Below, one piece after another: positions 21,389 through 32,500 of a stretch of 60,151 nt of DNA; position 1 is the first letter of the stretch, and every line of letters begins with the position of its first letter. The notes beneath the pieces are model-generated. The model was given only the letters and a program-made list of their open reading frames with translations, was not told where the DNA came from and ran no database searches. A program made the position numbers and the translations under genes. Origin of the DNA: a virus; the IMG/VR virus record IMGVR_UViG_3300008113_000221, positions 1-60,151 of that record; one strand, written 5' to 3'.

Positions 21389-21742
21389 TTATGCCTGTGG
21401 CTCAGAAGGAGTTTCTTCTACTTGTGGCTCTACCACCTCTGGAAGCGGTTCTGGAGTTGGCTCAGGAGTTGGTTCTGGGGCTGGAGGAACAGGTACGTTA
21501 TCTACCACTATCCAAGGGGCAGCAGCAAGAATGTCATCAATAAGAACTTGGTCAGAATCAGTCCACTGTGCCAAAACTTCTTGGCTGAAGCTGTAATTAC
21601 CATCTTTTAGATTAGTTCCTTTTTCGTCTTGGATTGCCCAATAAGACCAACCGCTTGGATACTGAACGTAAAAATAACCTTTAACTGCTTCTACGTTAAT
21701 AAACGGAAGCGAAGGATTTAACTGAAATTCAATGTTTGTCAT
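21389..21742 (-). CDS. tail-tip protein with proline/glutamate-rich tail, 117 aa
   Basis: About 80 residues of beta-rich domain with aromatic residues (VKGYFYVQYPSGWSYWAIQ), followed by a PE-rich tail with repeated PEPTPEPTPEP. Such extended tails occur in phage fibre chaperones and spacers. It follows the adhesin and fibre genes, so it is a candidate fibre assembly or attachment accessory. Confidence 0.6.
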   Translation of the reverse strand: MTNIEFQLNPSLPFINVEAVKGYFYVQYPSGWSYWAIQDEKGTNLKDGNYSFSQEVLAQWTDSDQVLIDDILAAAPWIVVDNVPVPPAPEPTPEPTPEPLPEVVEPQVEETPSEPQA

Positions 21743-21754
21743 ATTATATTTGCT

Positions 21755-22447
21755 TTAATTATTGAAAAATTGAAAGAATCCTCCATTATTACCTCCACCA
21801 ACTACCCAATCAAGAAACACATACCCTGCTGCTCCAGAACCACCATTATACCCCCCGAAAGAGGTAACTCTTGAACCACCTCCTGCGCCACCATAAACAC
21901 TGCCTCCTGTTCCTGAGCCATCGGTAGTTGTTCTACCATTACCACCTGCTCCACCATTTAATGTTTTAGCAGCACCTCCTGTAGCACCACTTGCGCTATT
22001 ACCTGTTCCTGTAGAACCTGCTCCACCACCACCACCTCCTCCAGAAGTTGTTGCAGAACTACCTGCTGCACCATTACCACCTGCATACACAGTGTCTCCT
22101 ATTGAGCCTGTTGTAGTTCCTGTTGGAGCAGTACCACTGCCGCCACCAATTACAGGAGGAGCCCCTGCTCCACCTTTAGCAATTACTGTTCCTGTCGTGC
22201 TAAACCAACTATCCCCCCCACTTGATGATGAACTACCTCCACCTCCAACTGTTACAGTATATGTTGTGCCTGCTGTTACAGATACTACTTTTTTTGCATA
22301 AGCTCCACCTGCACCACCACCACTGTATGAACCAGCACCATTTACTGTTCCTCCACCACCTCCACCACCCCAACACTCTACTGTTACCGATGTAACACCT
22401 GCAGGTGCGGTCCATGTTCCTGTTGTAGTAAAAGCTTGTGTAGGCAT
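21755..22447 (-). CDS. glycine-rich receptor-binding adhesin
   Basis: 230 aa. N-terminal FTTTGTWTAPAGVTSVTVECWG, then long glycine tracts (GGGGGG, GGAGG, GGNGG repeats) separated by serine/threonine/tyrosine-bearing variable segments, ending with a hydrophobic VFLDWVVGGG. This glycine-rich domain is the same general design as T4-type gp38 adhesins, in which glycine-rich strands form a polyglycine-II sandwich carrying variable host-binding loops. It lies directly downstream of the 2000-aa fibre gene. Likely the tip that touches the host surface. Confidence 0.75.
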   Translation of the reverse strand: MPTQAFTTTGTWTAPAGVTSVTVECWGGGGGGGTVNGAGSYSGGGAGGAYAKKVVSVTAGTTYTVTVGGGGSSSSSGGDSWFSTTGTVIAKGGAGAPPVIGGGSGTAPTGTTTGSIGDTVYAGGNGAAGSSATTSGGGGGGGAGSTGTGNSASGATGGAAKTLNGGAGGNGRTTTDGSGTGGSVYGGAGGGSRVTSFGGYNGGSGAAGYVFLDWVVGGGNNGGFFQFFNN

Positions 22448-22448
22448 A

Positions 22449-25400
22449 TTATGAAATTACGGGAAAGTTATTTAAGAATGCTATCAAATCCCATCTGCTA
22501 TCTGTGCTATTCCAAATAAAACCAAGATACATTGTTTTACCTAATATAGTTGTTGTAGGAAGAGCTAAGTCTGAAGATGCCCTATATGCACCTGATGAAC
22601 CTGTTGTCCAAGTTATAGCCCTTGCAGTACCATTATCTTTTATTCTTATGAGTAATTTCTGACCATTTACAAATGTCCCTGTAGGTGATGCTACTGATAG
22701 AGCAGCAGCCTGAGCTGTTATTGTAAATGTATCACCACTTGCAAGGTTTGGAGTAAGTGTTGCAGTTGATGCTGTATTTGTAGTTGTAGGCTTAAGAACA
22801 TTGTAATTTACTCCACCTGAGAATGTACCTTCTCCTAACCCATTAACTCTAAATCTTACTGTACCATTAGTGGATAAATCTATTAAATTAAATGCACTAC
22901 TACCTACAACTAAAGTAGTTCCTTGAATTAAATTACCTGTATACGTAACAATATCATTTGAGTTTACTTGCAAACCTGCAGACGATGTTGAGTTTTGATT
23001 GATTACTATTCTACCATTTTGGAATAACCCATTCCCACTTATTTGTAAGCGGTCTGCACCATTATCGGTTGTAGTGCCGATGAGTACGTTGCCACCACTT
23101 GTGATACGCATACGTTCGCTTCCACCAACTTCAAACAAAAACGGAGTACCGCCTATTGCTCTAATAACCGCAGCACCACCACCAGCAGCATTCAAATTTA
23201 AATAGCTCGTATACGCTCCAGCCGAAGATGATAATACTATACCTACATCGCTACTTGTATTAACGTGCAATGGAGCACTTGGCGAGGTAGTACCTACACC
23301 AACGTTACCGCCTTGTTTTATTACTAATCTATAAGCTGTATCATAAAAGAAAAAGTCATTGGTAGCACTTGCAAATGCTCCTTCATTACCAATAACCCAC
23401 CTTTCGGTTGAATTATTAAATGATAAATATGCATTAGTATTAGTTCCTGTCCCTTCAGATATTGTTACTTTTCTTGTTGGAGATACAGTTCCAAAACCTA
23501 CCCTATTATTAGCAGCATCTACAAACAACGTATTGGTATCTACTGTTAAGTTACCTGTGATGTTAGCACTTGCTGCCGTTACACTACTTGAGAATGTGGC
23601 TGCACCTGTTGAGGCTATGGTTAATCTTGTTGTAGTAACACCTGAATCACCATAATCTATTGTTAAGTTACCTGCACTATTTCTAAATCTATAATCTCCA
23701 TAAGCATCAGCACCCCACGTTGCATTCGTTCCACGCATCATTTCTATATCAACAACAGGAGTAGTGTTGGTAGAAGCGTGAACACAAAGTAATGCATTGC
23801 CGCTTTTTACTATTGATAAATTATCCGTAAACCTACCCGTACCATTTACATCAAGTTTATATCCTGCGTCTGTAGCTGTGCCTACTGCTAAATTACCATT
23901 AGCAAATAACGTCATAGCTTGTGTAAAGCTGATTGCGTTACCTGCCGTTCCTGAAGGAGCTTGATACCAAACATATTGACCACTATCATTTAATCCATAT
24001 AATTGTGCATATCCATTAGCAATATATTTGTTGCCTGAATTATAATATATGTTATGACCTAAATAAGTTGATGGAGATGAATATAAAGAACTTAAAGAAC
24101 CTACTTGTAATACTTTAAATGTACTCCACGCACTTGGTGTTACTCCTAAACCTAAATTGCCTGAAGCGTCATTAATTAAATTACTATTCCCTATTGTACT
24201 TGTACCTGTAAACTTAGGAAGGTAGTTAGTTGTTCCTGTGCCTGTAACAGGGTTAGTTAAAGCATTCTGTTTGCTATTAAATGTTGTCCAATCTGCACTA
24301 CTTAATGCACCTCTGTTTGTGGCAGATGCTGTTGGTAAATTGAAAGTGTGAGTGCTCGTTGCTGATGATATTGCAAAATCAGTTCCTGCTGTACCCACTG
24401 CAAATGTCTGTGTTGCTGCAGTCAATCCATTAAGTGATGTAATGGCAGCACTTATATATGTAGGAGTAAAAAATTCATAAGCAGTGTTACCTGCATTTCT
24501 CCTTAAAAGTTGACTTGCTGTTCCTGCAACAGCAGTTACAGCAGAGGTGGCATTACCAATTAACACACCCGTAAGTGTTGTTGCTCCCGTACCGCCTCTA
24601 CCAACGGCTAATGAACCTGTCCACCCAACAGTAATTGATGCAGCACGAAGTAAAGCTGTTGCAGCTGTACCACCAAGTGTTAAGGTGACATTTGTATCGT
24701 CAGTCTTTGTTAATGCTGCTCCTGTTATATCAGAACCTGCAATAGTAGCCCAAGATGGAGCTGCTGATACTGTACCCGTACCTGTCTGAGATAAAAATTG
24801 CTTTGCAGTTGTAATGTTTCCTGCAAGTCTTGTAGCAGCACCGGCAGCAACACCATATATGACATCACCAAGCGTTGTCATTGGATTGGCAAACCCAACG
24901 TAGTTTGGTATATTAAGCGTTGCACCAACTAAAGTTGCAGCACCTGAAGTTCCTGTTGTTGTTAGTGTAATAGCATTCTGCTTACTATTGAATGTAGTCC
25001 AATCAGCACTACTCAATGCACCTCTGTTTGTAGCTGATGCTGTAGGTACGTTTAATGTTATAACAGGTGTTGTTGTTCCTGTTGCTACTGTTGAACTTAA
25101 ATCTGTTCCTGTAGTTCCTAAAGTTAAAGCTGCAACAGAAGTAACTGTACCCACGCTGAATGTTCTGTTTGCACTTAAATCTTGGGCAGTACCGTTAATC
25201 GTTATTGTTCTTGTTGTAGGTACACCACCTAATCCGCTTAGTGTGTATGTAGGAACATTAAGAGTAGCCCCCACTAAAGTAGACGAACCACTTGCACCCG
25301 TTGTAGTTAGTGTTATTGCATTTTGCTTACTATTAAATGTTGTCCAATCCGTACTACTCAATGCACCTCTGTTAGTTGCAGATGCCGTTGGTATATTTAA

Positions 25401-28400
25401 AGTTATTACAGGAGTAGTTGTGCCGTTTGCAACAGTTGAACTTATATCCGTTCCCGTTGTACCTATCGTTAAAGCTGCAACACTTGTTACCGTTCCTACA
25501 CTCCATGTCCTATTAGCAGACAAATCATAAGATGTACCGTTAATGGTTAATGTCGTAGTTGCAGAAGCGCCTCCAAGGCCATTAAGTGTATATGTTGGAA
25601 CATTAAGAGTTGAGCCAACTAATGTTGAAGAGCCACTTGCACCTGTTGTAGTTAAACTAAGTGTATTTTGTTTATTGTTAAAAGTTGTCCAATCGGTACT
25701 ACTCAAATAACCATTTGTACTGCCACTTGATTGTGATATTGAGATTGTATTCCCACTAACAGAAATAGGTGCAGTACCAAAATACACACCAGAACCAATC
25801 TGTGAGAATGAAATATATGTTGTTCCTATTGTAATAGGAGTAGAAGCAGGATTACAATGCCATTGGGTATTTGATAAAGTAGAACCACTACTTATACTCA
25901 ATGTCGCTTCAGATAGTTCTGATGATGCATTGGCATCCGCAGACCTTGTAAGTATAAATGGACTTGAGCCATCTCCTGCTTGTGTAACTACATAAATACC
26001 GTTATTAGGGGTTAGTGTACTTGTTTCATTTTTTACTAAAACCCTATTTCCTGCAACCAGTGCAACTCCATCTGTAGTTGCTGAAGGTATTGCACCATTA
26101 ACTGAGCCAGTCAATATTTGACCAGAACCAGTTACCGCATAAGAAGGTAAGGCAGCAACAGTACCTGCATTTGCAGATTGTTTCCAGTCAATACCATTAG
26201 CCAAGTTGTCTACATAATCCTTTGTGGCTGCACCAAGCCCGCTAACAGGGTCTGCATTTAATATTAGATATCCCGTCATTGTATCGCCCGCCTTGTTAAC
26301 AGGAGTGTATCCAAGAACAGTGGGAATAGTTGCACTCTTCCATAGGCTTAATGTAGTATCACGGTAAAGCACACCATTATTTACATAAGGGGCTGGAGCT
26401 ACGTCATGTAATTCTTCAAGCTCATAACCATTATCTATCTTAACGTATATCTTACCGTTATTAGCATGTGCATATTCTACATATCCAATAATAACAGTAT
26501 GCTGAGGTGCTACTGGCTTTATATTTGTAATTGCTCCGGGCGTTGTTGGACTTAGGTAAAGAATAGTTCCATCAACCCAAGTTTCACCCTGAAGGCTACC
26601 TGTTGTATTTATATCTGTAATAGCTCCAATATTCACAATAAACCCTTCCTGATTAGTTGATATGTTTTCACATACTAATCCAAGGGTAGACGCACTATTT
26701 GCGTCATTATTTGCTTGAGCTAAAGAAACAGCAAGTCTTTGTCCTTGCGCTCCTGCCACTTTTACTACCTTATAATCTGCTCTAAGCAAGTTAGTGGCTG
26801 TACTATTTCTTACTCTTGCAATAACACTCTGCCCAATAGGAACACTATACGTATTGCCCTTGACAGACAGGCGAACTGTGCCATCCGTATTATCCCACCA
26901 CATTACTCCTTCAGCAGAAGGAATGTTACTGCTTGATGGATTATATCTAACAAAGTCAGTAATCAAACCATAGGTTCCGAGGTCAACATCTTGTGTTGCG
27001 CCCGTATACGGAACGTATCCTGTTAATGCTGAACCATAGTTAGGTATATTTAATGTATTCCCAATAAGAGTAGATACACCACTTGTCCCTGTTGTAGTTA
27101 ATGTTATTGTACCTTGCTTATTATTAAAAGTATTCCAGTCCGTAGAGCTTAAATATCCGTCTGTTGTAGTCGTAGACTGTGTTATTCCTATAGTTCCGCT
27201 GCCCGTTATCGTACCTCCAGTTATTGGGCCGCTTGTAGCAATACTTGTAACCGTTCCTACAGACCAGCTCCTATTTGCTGATAAATCATAAGAAGTGCCA
27301 TTGATGGTAAGTGTTCTTGACGTAGGAACATATCCAGAAAGGTCTGGAGAGTATATTGGTATGTTTAATGTGTTCCCTATAAACGTAGCAGCCCCACTAC
27401 TTCCTGTAGTAGTTAGAGTTATTGCTCCTTGTTTTGAATTAAAAACAGACCAGTCTGAGCTTGACAGAGCACCTCTGTTTGAAGCAGAAGCTGTTGGTAT
27501 ATTCAGTGTTATTGCTGGAGTAGTAGTAGCGTTTGCTACAGAGCTATTTATATCTGTTCCTGTAGTTCCAGTAGCAAAGCTGACAGACGTAACAGTTCCA
27601 AGAGGATTTGCTGCCCATGACAATATATTACCATCAGTAGTTAAGAACTTCCCAGCATTTCCTGTTTGTGTTGGAAAATTAGATACCCAAGTATATGCGT
27701 CATCCCAGTTGCTCTGCTTAACATTTGTTGGCAAAGAGTATCCAGATGCGAATGATAACGCCAAAGTTCCTGCTCCCGTAACAGGATTTCCGCCTACAGA
27801 AAATCCAGTAGGAACAGACATGTCTACAGAAGTTACTGTGCCAACGCTCCACGACCTATTAGCAGATAGGTCATATGTTGTTCCATTAATAGTTATTGTC
27901 CTTGATGTAGGCACATAGCCAGAAAGGTCTGGAGTATATATAGGAATATTTAATGTTCCTCCAATAAGTGTTGCGGCGCCAGAAGTTCCTGTTGTGGTAA
28001 GCGTTATGGCCGCTTGCTTTGAATTAAAAACGCTCCAGTCTGTAGCGCTTAAATACCCATCGGTAGACGAACTTGCTTGGCTTATTCCTATTGTTCCAGA
28101 GCCAGTTATAGTACCCCCTGTTAAAGGCCCAGATGTAGACACACTTGTTACAGTACCTACACTCCACGACCTATTCGCTGACAAATCATAGGTAGTTCCA
28201 TTTATAGTAAGAGTCCTTGAAGATGGAACAGACCCATTTGTATCCATAATTCTTTCCCACCTACCAGTAGCAACTCCTGTAACTTGCAGATAATCCACTC
28301 CGTCATCAGCCGTAGTGCTTGACGGATTCCACCAGAATACACCTCCGCTATTATCGCCCTCTGAACTTAGTCCAGTAGCATAGAATAGAGTACTTATATT

Positions 28401-28451
28401 CTTATTCTGATTTCTTAAGTCAGTTACAAGAGGTATACTTTGTATTACCAT
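22449..28451 (-). CDS. giant repetitive tail fibre, 2000 aa
   Basis: N-terminal anchor (VIQSIPLVTDLRNQ, then FFWWNPSSTT-type segment) followed by seven modules ending DWTTFNSKQ or DWSVFNSKQ. Each module has the pattern SRTLTINGTSYDLSANRSW, GTVTSVA, GYLSSTDW or GALSSTDW, then NAITLTTTG and TLNIPTY. A non-repetitive middle (about residues 590-760) contains 'GAATKDYVDNL', a common fibre motif. Later segments are beta-helix-like with NVLIGTTTD repeats. No peptidase S74 chaperone at the C-terminus, which ends in NNFPVIS. It trimerises for host attachment; the DNA repeats allow recombination. Confidence 0.9.
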   Translation of the reverse strand: MVIQSIPLVTDLRNQNKNISTLFYATGLSSEGDNSGGVFWWNPSSTTADDGVDYLQVTGVATGRWERIMDTNGSVPSSRTLTINGTTYDLSANRSWSVGTVTSVSTSGPLTGGTITGSGTIGISQASSSTDGYLSATDWSVFNSKQAAITLTTTGTSGAATLIGGTLNIPIYTPDLSGYVPTSRTITINGTTYDLSANRSWSVGTVTSVDMSVPTGFSVGGNPVTGAGTLALSFASGYSLPTNVKQSNWDDAYTWVSNFPTQTGNAGKFLTTDGNILSWAANPLGTVTSVSFATGTTGTDINSSVANATTTPAITLNIPTASASNRGALSSSDWSVFNSKQGAITLTTTGSSGAATFIGNTLNIPIYSPDLSGYVPTSRTLTINGTSYDLSANRSWSVGTVTSIATSGPITGGTITGSGTIGITQSTTTTDGYLSSTDWNTFNNKQGTITLTTTGTSGVSTLIGNTLNIPNYGSALTGYVPYTGATQDVDLGTYGLITDFVRYNPSSSNIPSAEGVMWWDNTDGTVRLSVKGNTYSVPIGQSVIARVRNSTATNLLRADYKVVKVAGAQGQRLAVSLAQANNDANSASTLGLVCENISTNQEGFIVNIGAITDINTTGSLQGETWVDGTILYLSPTTPGAITNIKPVAPQHTVIIGYVEYAHANNGKIYVKIDNGYELEELHDVAPAPYVNNGVLYRDTTLSLWKSATIPTVLGYTPVNKAGDTMTGYLILNADPVSGLGAATKDYVDNLANGIDWKQSANAGTVAALPSYAVTGSGQILTGSVNGAIPSATTDGVALVAGNRVLVKNETSTLTPNNGIYVVTQAGDGSSPFILTRSADANASSELSEATLSISSGSTLSNTQWHCNPASTPITIGTTYISFSQIGSGVYFGTAPISVSGNTISISQSSGSTNGYLSSTDWTTFNNKQNTLSLTTTGASGSSTLVGSTLNVPTYTLNGLGGASATTTLTINGTSYDLSANRTWSVGTVTSVAALTIGTTGTDISSTVANGTTTPVITLNIPTASATNRGALSSTDWTTFNSKQNAITLTTTGASGSSTLVGATLNVPTYTLSGLGGVPTTRTITINGTAQDLSANRTFSVGTVTSVAALTLGTTGTDLSSTVATGTTTPVITLNVPTASATNRGALSSADWTTFNSKQNAITLTTTGTSGAATLVGATLNIPNYVGFANPMTTLGDVIYGVAAGAATRLAGNITTAKQFLSQTGTGTVSAAPSWATIAGSDITGAALTKTDDTNVTLTLGGTAATALLRAASITVGWTGSLAVGRGGTGATTLTGVLIGNATSAVTAVAGTASQLLRRNAGNTAYEFFTPTYISAAITSLNGLTAATQTFAVGTAGTDFAISSATSTHTFNLPTASATNRGALSSADWTTFNSKQNALTNPVTGTGTTNYLPKFTGTSTIGNSNLINDASGNLGLGVTPSAWSTFKVLQVGSLSSLYSSPSTYLGHNIYYNSGNKYIANGYAQLYGLNDSGQYVWYQAPSGTAGNAISFTQAMTLFANGNLAVGTATDAGYKLDVNGTGRFTDNLSIVKSGNALLCVHASTNTTPVVDIEMMRGTNATWGADAYGDYRFRNSAGNLTIDYGDSGVTTTRLTIASTGAATFSSSVTAASANITGNLTVDTNTLFVDAANNRVGFGTVSPTRKVTISEGTGTNTNAYLSFNNSTERWVIGNEGAFASATNDFFFYDTAYRLVIKQGGNVGVGTTSPSAPLHVNTSSDVGIVLSSSAGAYTSYLNLNAAGGGAAVIRAIGGTPFLFEVGGSERMRITSGGNVLIGTTTDNGADRLQISGNGLFQNGRIVINQNSTSSAGLQVNSNDIVTYTGNLIQGTTLVVGSSAFNLIDLSTNGTVRFRVNGLGEGTFSGGVNYNVLKPTTTNTASTATLTPNLASGDTFTITAQAAALSVASPTGTFVNGQKLLIRIKDNGTARAITWTTGSSGAYRASSDLALPTTTILGKTMYLGFIWNSTDSRWDLIAFLNNFPVIS

Positions 28452-28452
28452 G

Positions 28453-29001
28453 TTAGATATATATGATGGTCAAAACCTGATTCAAATTAAGATTCGCACT
28501 AAATGTTATTGTTCCTGTAGCACTATTGAATGAGTATGTAACTGGTGTTCCAATAGTCTGTAAAACAACATTATCAAGTACAACTATTATAGTTCTGTTT
28601 GCCAGAACAAGATTAGTATACAAGTTTGTGTTTGGCGGCATAGGACTTCCTATTACGCCAACGGTAAATGTTATTGTGCCAGCCGCACCTGCTGTTGCTG
28701 TAGGTATTACAGGAGTTCCAATGACAAGGCCAGATGCTCCGCTATTGGCAACGCCTACTGCTGTAAGTAGCCATTTGCCAAATAAAGCATACATGTAGTT
28801 TCCAACCTTATCATATCCCTCAGTACCAACGAGATATGGCTGACCCCATTTCATTGTTTCGTTAACCATATACAGCAATCTCGTCTTCTTCCTCTCGTCA
28901 ATCCAGCTGTAATACCTCTGTTTCTGATAGTCGTTCATGGACAGATATACGGATATATCAGCCCATTTTATATAGTCTGTTATGGTAGAGTTAGATAACA
29001 T
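28453..29001 (-). CDS. tail protein, 182 aa (fibre-proximal)
   Basis: N-terminal helical half with tryptophans (DYIKWADISVYLSMNDYQK), then a glycine/threonine-rich beta C-terminal half (SGASGLVIGTPVIPTATAG) that looks like fibre-module sequence. Overlaps the next upstream gene by 1 nt (TAATG) and lies 1 nt before the fibre gene. Likely an adaptor between tail body and fibre. Confidence 0.7.
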   Translation of the reverse strand: MLSNSTITDYIKWADISVYLSMNDYQKQRYYSWIDERKKTRLLYMVNETMKWGQPYLVGTEGYDKVGNYMYALFGKWLLTAVGVANSGASGLVIGTPVIPTATAGAAGTITFTVGVIGSPMPPNTNLYTNLVLANRTIIVVLDNVVLQTIGTPVTYSFNSATGTITFSANLNLNQVLTIIYI

Positions 29002-29540
29002 TAGAATCTAAGTGATGATTGATTAATAATAGCTTTTGCTCTCCTAAGTGCATTGTCTGCACTTATCTGGTCTCCGTAAGTAGCCGCTACTATGGCAGCA
29101 TCCTTTTCTGTCTGAAGCTCACTCCAGCTATCGTAAAACGTAAGGTCATCTATCCTTGCTGGGTTGGTAGCCGCAATCTGTGCTACATTATATAGCGCAG
29201 TATTGGTATAGCAAGTAAGTGCTGCAACACTCTCCTTAGAGTATATACTTCCGCCTTGAGGTGCTGAAGAGTTCAGCTCCATAACTATCCTTAGTCCGTA
29301 ATCTTGGTCTATGCCAGTTATTGTAATCTGGTCTGTAGGATATGACGCAAAGCTAAAGTCTACGTAGTTATTCGGAGAGTTTGCTGGGAACTTGATAGTT
29401 GTTCCGTCTGCCTTATACAGGTATAACCTTCTATACGTAAACGTATTCTTAGCCTCTGAGGCGTATGACGAGGTGTCGGTAATTACAAACTGGGTACAAT
29501 CAATACCCTGCGCTACCGTATAATTTGCTACAAAAGCCAT
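29001..29540 (-). CDS. tail protein, 179 aa (adaptor)
   Basis: Beta-rich N-terminal half (VAQGIDCTQFVITDTSSYASE), helical C-terminal half (VAQIAATNPARIDDLTFYDSW). Similar beta-then-helix proteins precede the fibres in Bacteroidota phages. Its -7 box (TATATTTG at 29562-29555) suggests that it starts a separate unit after the 1206-aa gene. Confidence 0.7.
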   Translation of the reverse strand: MAFVANYTVAQGIDCTQFVITDTSSYASEAKNTFTYRRLYLYKADGTTIKFPANSPNNYVDFSFASYPTDQITITGIDQDYGLRIVMELNSSAPQGGSIYSKESVAALTCYTNTALYNVAQIAATNPARIDDLTFYDSWSELQTEKDAAIVAATYGDQISADNALRRAKAIINQSSLRF

Positions 29541-29554
29541 AGTCTATGTTTTTA

Positions 29555-29562
29555 CAAATATA
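29555..29562 (-). promoter_or_regulatory. -7 promoter box before the fibre unit
   Basis: TATATTTG on the minus strand in the 37-nt gap before the 179-aa gene. No TTG at 17-23 nt upstream, so this is a partial promoter call. Confidence 0.4.
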
Positions 29563-29577
29563 AGATTTTTGCAGCTA

Positions 29578-32500
29578 TTATCTGCCCATCTTCATAGAGC
29601 CTCCGCCCATGCCCCCCATCTTCATTCCGCCTTTCATTCCTCCGCCTTTTGACTTTTTAGGGTACTGCCTGAATTTTTCTTCTTTAATTATACCATACCT
29701 TAGCTTTTCACCTGCCCTTATTATGTCTGCATCTTGGAATCCGCTTATTGCAGACAGTCCATTGGCAAGCCCCATAAAAAGAAAGAATCTTCTTTGTTCG
29801 TCAGAAAGCTGTACATCTTTTTCTGTTATGTTAGACATGTCGCTTCTTTCGTTTTCTTTTCTTACTTTTTTTTCAAACTTAAATGCAGCAGGGGCCTCTC
29901 CATTTGCGGCATACGAAATATCCAACATTGACTTATATCCAGTCTTAAACGGTATGCCATAAGTTCCTAGTATATCATACCATCCATAGTCTGAGTTATT
30001 TCTTGGGTTGAATGGGGGCTGAAATGTAGGCTCTTCTTTTACCCAAGAGAAATAGTCTTTTCCTGTGTCGCTAATGGCATTCCCAGACAATACGTAGGCT
30101 ATCCTATTCATTATATTTATTCCAGACTCTTCTACACTAGGGCCAAAGCCGCCAACAGTTAAGTCTCTTAGCACGTATGTGTACCACTTTTTAAATGAGC
30201 CAGATAGAGAATCGTAAAATTCGTCATCATCCTCTATGTCAAACGCTGATTTAAGAACCTCTTTTATACCATATCTGTATATAGACGAAATCAAGAAAAT
30301 ATTAATTGCTGAATACGCAGCTGTTTCTAGTGTAGTGCCAAATACATCTATAGCTGCTTCTTTTTTTTGCATTGAGTTTCCGTACAACATTTTAGACGTA
30401 TCCTCCATTAGCCTAGCTTTCGTATTAGAGCTAAAATTATTAAATGGAAGAATTATATTCTTTATAAGCTCCGCCCACGATGAGCCGTTCTCATTTCTTT
30501 TGAACTCAGACTGCAATACCCTAGTGCTTACGGCCTGTGTTTTGTCAATAGACTGCTGGGCATAAGATAAAGCCATCTCTCTTTCTTCGTTCATTCTAGT
30601 ATGCTCAGTCTTTAAGTCTTCTGCCGTAGTAGGTATTTTGGCAACCTCATTCATATACTGCAAGTAATACGAAGCAAATGTCTTCTTTGCTGCATATACG
30701 TCAGCTGTTGTAAGTGCGTATAAGGATAAAGACCTTATATTCGCTGCTACGTCTCCAACATCTGAAACGACCTTTTTTATCCCTCTCTTTGTCTTTCCGT
30801 ATGAAAGAACCTCTGACTCCTCTGCCCTTCCTGCTGCTCCCATTTCTATACCCCTAGAGCCAACTGGAGCAAGATTAAAAAGCTCTAAGTTAGTAGGCAC
30901 ATTAGATGTCATTACCATTGACATATACTTTGGATTTCTTACAGACGCAAGTATAAGAGGAGTTGTTTGAGATATTATCTGCGTTGGCCTTCCAAGAGCA
31001 ATAGCTGAACCCAAGTCTTTTAATATCCTTGTTGCTGCTAGTGCTACGGAATTAAAAGTCCCATCAGCATTCTTTCTACCGTATCTCATCGTTTCATACT
31101 GCTTCTTAAAAGACTCTGTAAAGAAGTCTGAATTCGCTTGTCCTCCAAATGCCTCAGACATTCCATCAGTATTCTGAGACATGTATTGAAACACTTTTGC
31201 GGAAAGATGCGACTTAGAAGTAAACAGCTGCTCTTGTAGCGTCTTAAATGAGTTAAACTCAAATCTATAGTCAACTGCCTTATTCTTTGGTAGATTGTCA
31301 ACAAGTTTTCTTTCTTTGCTTCTTCCAGTTTCTTTTGGCTTTAGCGTATTATTATTAAATACAGTATCAAATGGGTCAAAATCTTGAGCATCTGTTCCAA
31401 CCTTTTTGTATCTTCTTGGATGATATTGTGGCCTGTTTTCATACTCAAATGTCTCATTCAGGTCTTCTTCTGCATGTGTCTTAAAATCATCTTCGTAAAC
31501 CTTCCACACATTTTTGTTCATCCATTCAGCAGCCTTTACCTCTAGTGGGTGCAGATTAGAGTATCCATTTTTAAAGTCTTCAAGCGTATTAAAGTCTTTT
31601 ACGGAAGACTGGTATATACCATCAAGAAGCTCTCCAATATAATTATCTTCAACATCAGAGCTTTTCTTGTATACTTCTATAGACTTTCTTAGCTGCTCTT
31701 TATTGTTCCTGTAGTCAGAATCTTCTGAGCCAAGCCTTACGTTTGCCAAGTCAGCAAATACACCTATTGTTATATCTGTTTCAGCAGAGTTATGAATTAT
31801 TGGAGTATCGTAATAGAACTTAGAAAACCCTCCTATTAAAAATCTTTTTACTGCGCTGGTAGCCTGCTGCAATCTTGTTACGTTTTCTGCCGCAAGAACT
31901 ATGGCGTATGCGTTATTTACATTTGAGTTAGAGTCGTTTATAACAGAGTTGTCAACTATTCTAATTAGCTCTGCAAGCTGCTTGCTATCTGATATTGACG
32001 CTGGGTCTACTCCAGATATTCTTTTCAGCTTATCAAATAGCTTCTTTTGTTTCGCTGATGCATTAGCGGCAGGAACTGTTCTTGCCAGCTTTTCTTTAAG
32101 TCCAAGTAGGCTATATCCAGCAACTCTTTCTAGGTTATATCTAAGAGCCTTTCTCTTTGCATCGCTAAGAGAATTTAGATATGAGTCCATGTCTTCTGAT
32201 GACATAAACTCGTCTATTGCATTAGCTTCTTCTTCATTTATTCCAAGAACCCCATAGGCATCTTCTACGTCAGATATAACAGATTGCTTTACAGATTTTT
32301 CTATAGGAGCAAATAATTTCTCGGCATTTTTTACATCAAATGCCTGATAATTTGGCGATGTTACTGGAAGCTTAGACGCTGCATACGTAGCAGCAATCCT
32401 GTTAAATTCCGATAGTTCTTTTTGAGATAGATATTCAAGCGGAATATTCTTCATCCTCTTAACTAAGTCAGCAGCCTCCGCAAATGGTTTTACAAGTTTT

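Noticed and set aside
24988-25530. Long plus-strand frames over the tail-fibre gene (also 24547-24789, 27295-27918)
   Set aside because: They are antisense to a highly repetitive Thr/Ser/Gly-rich gene; their Val/Pro/Leu composition is the direct mirror of those codons and they have no start signals.
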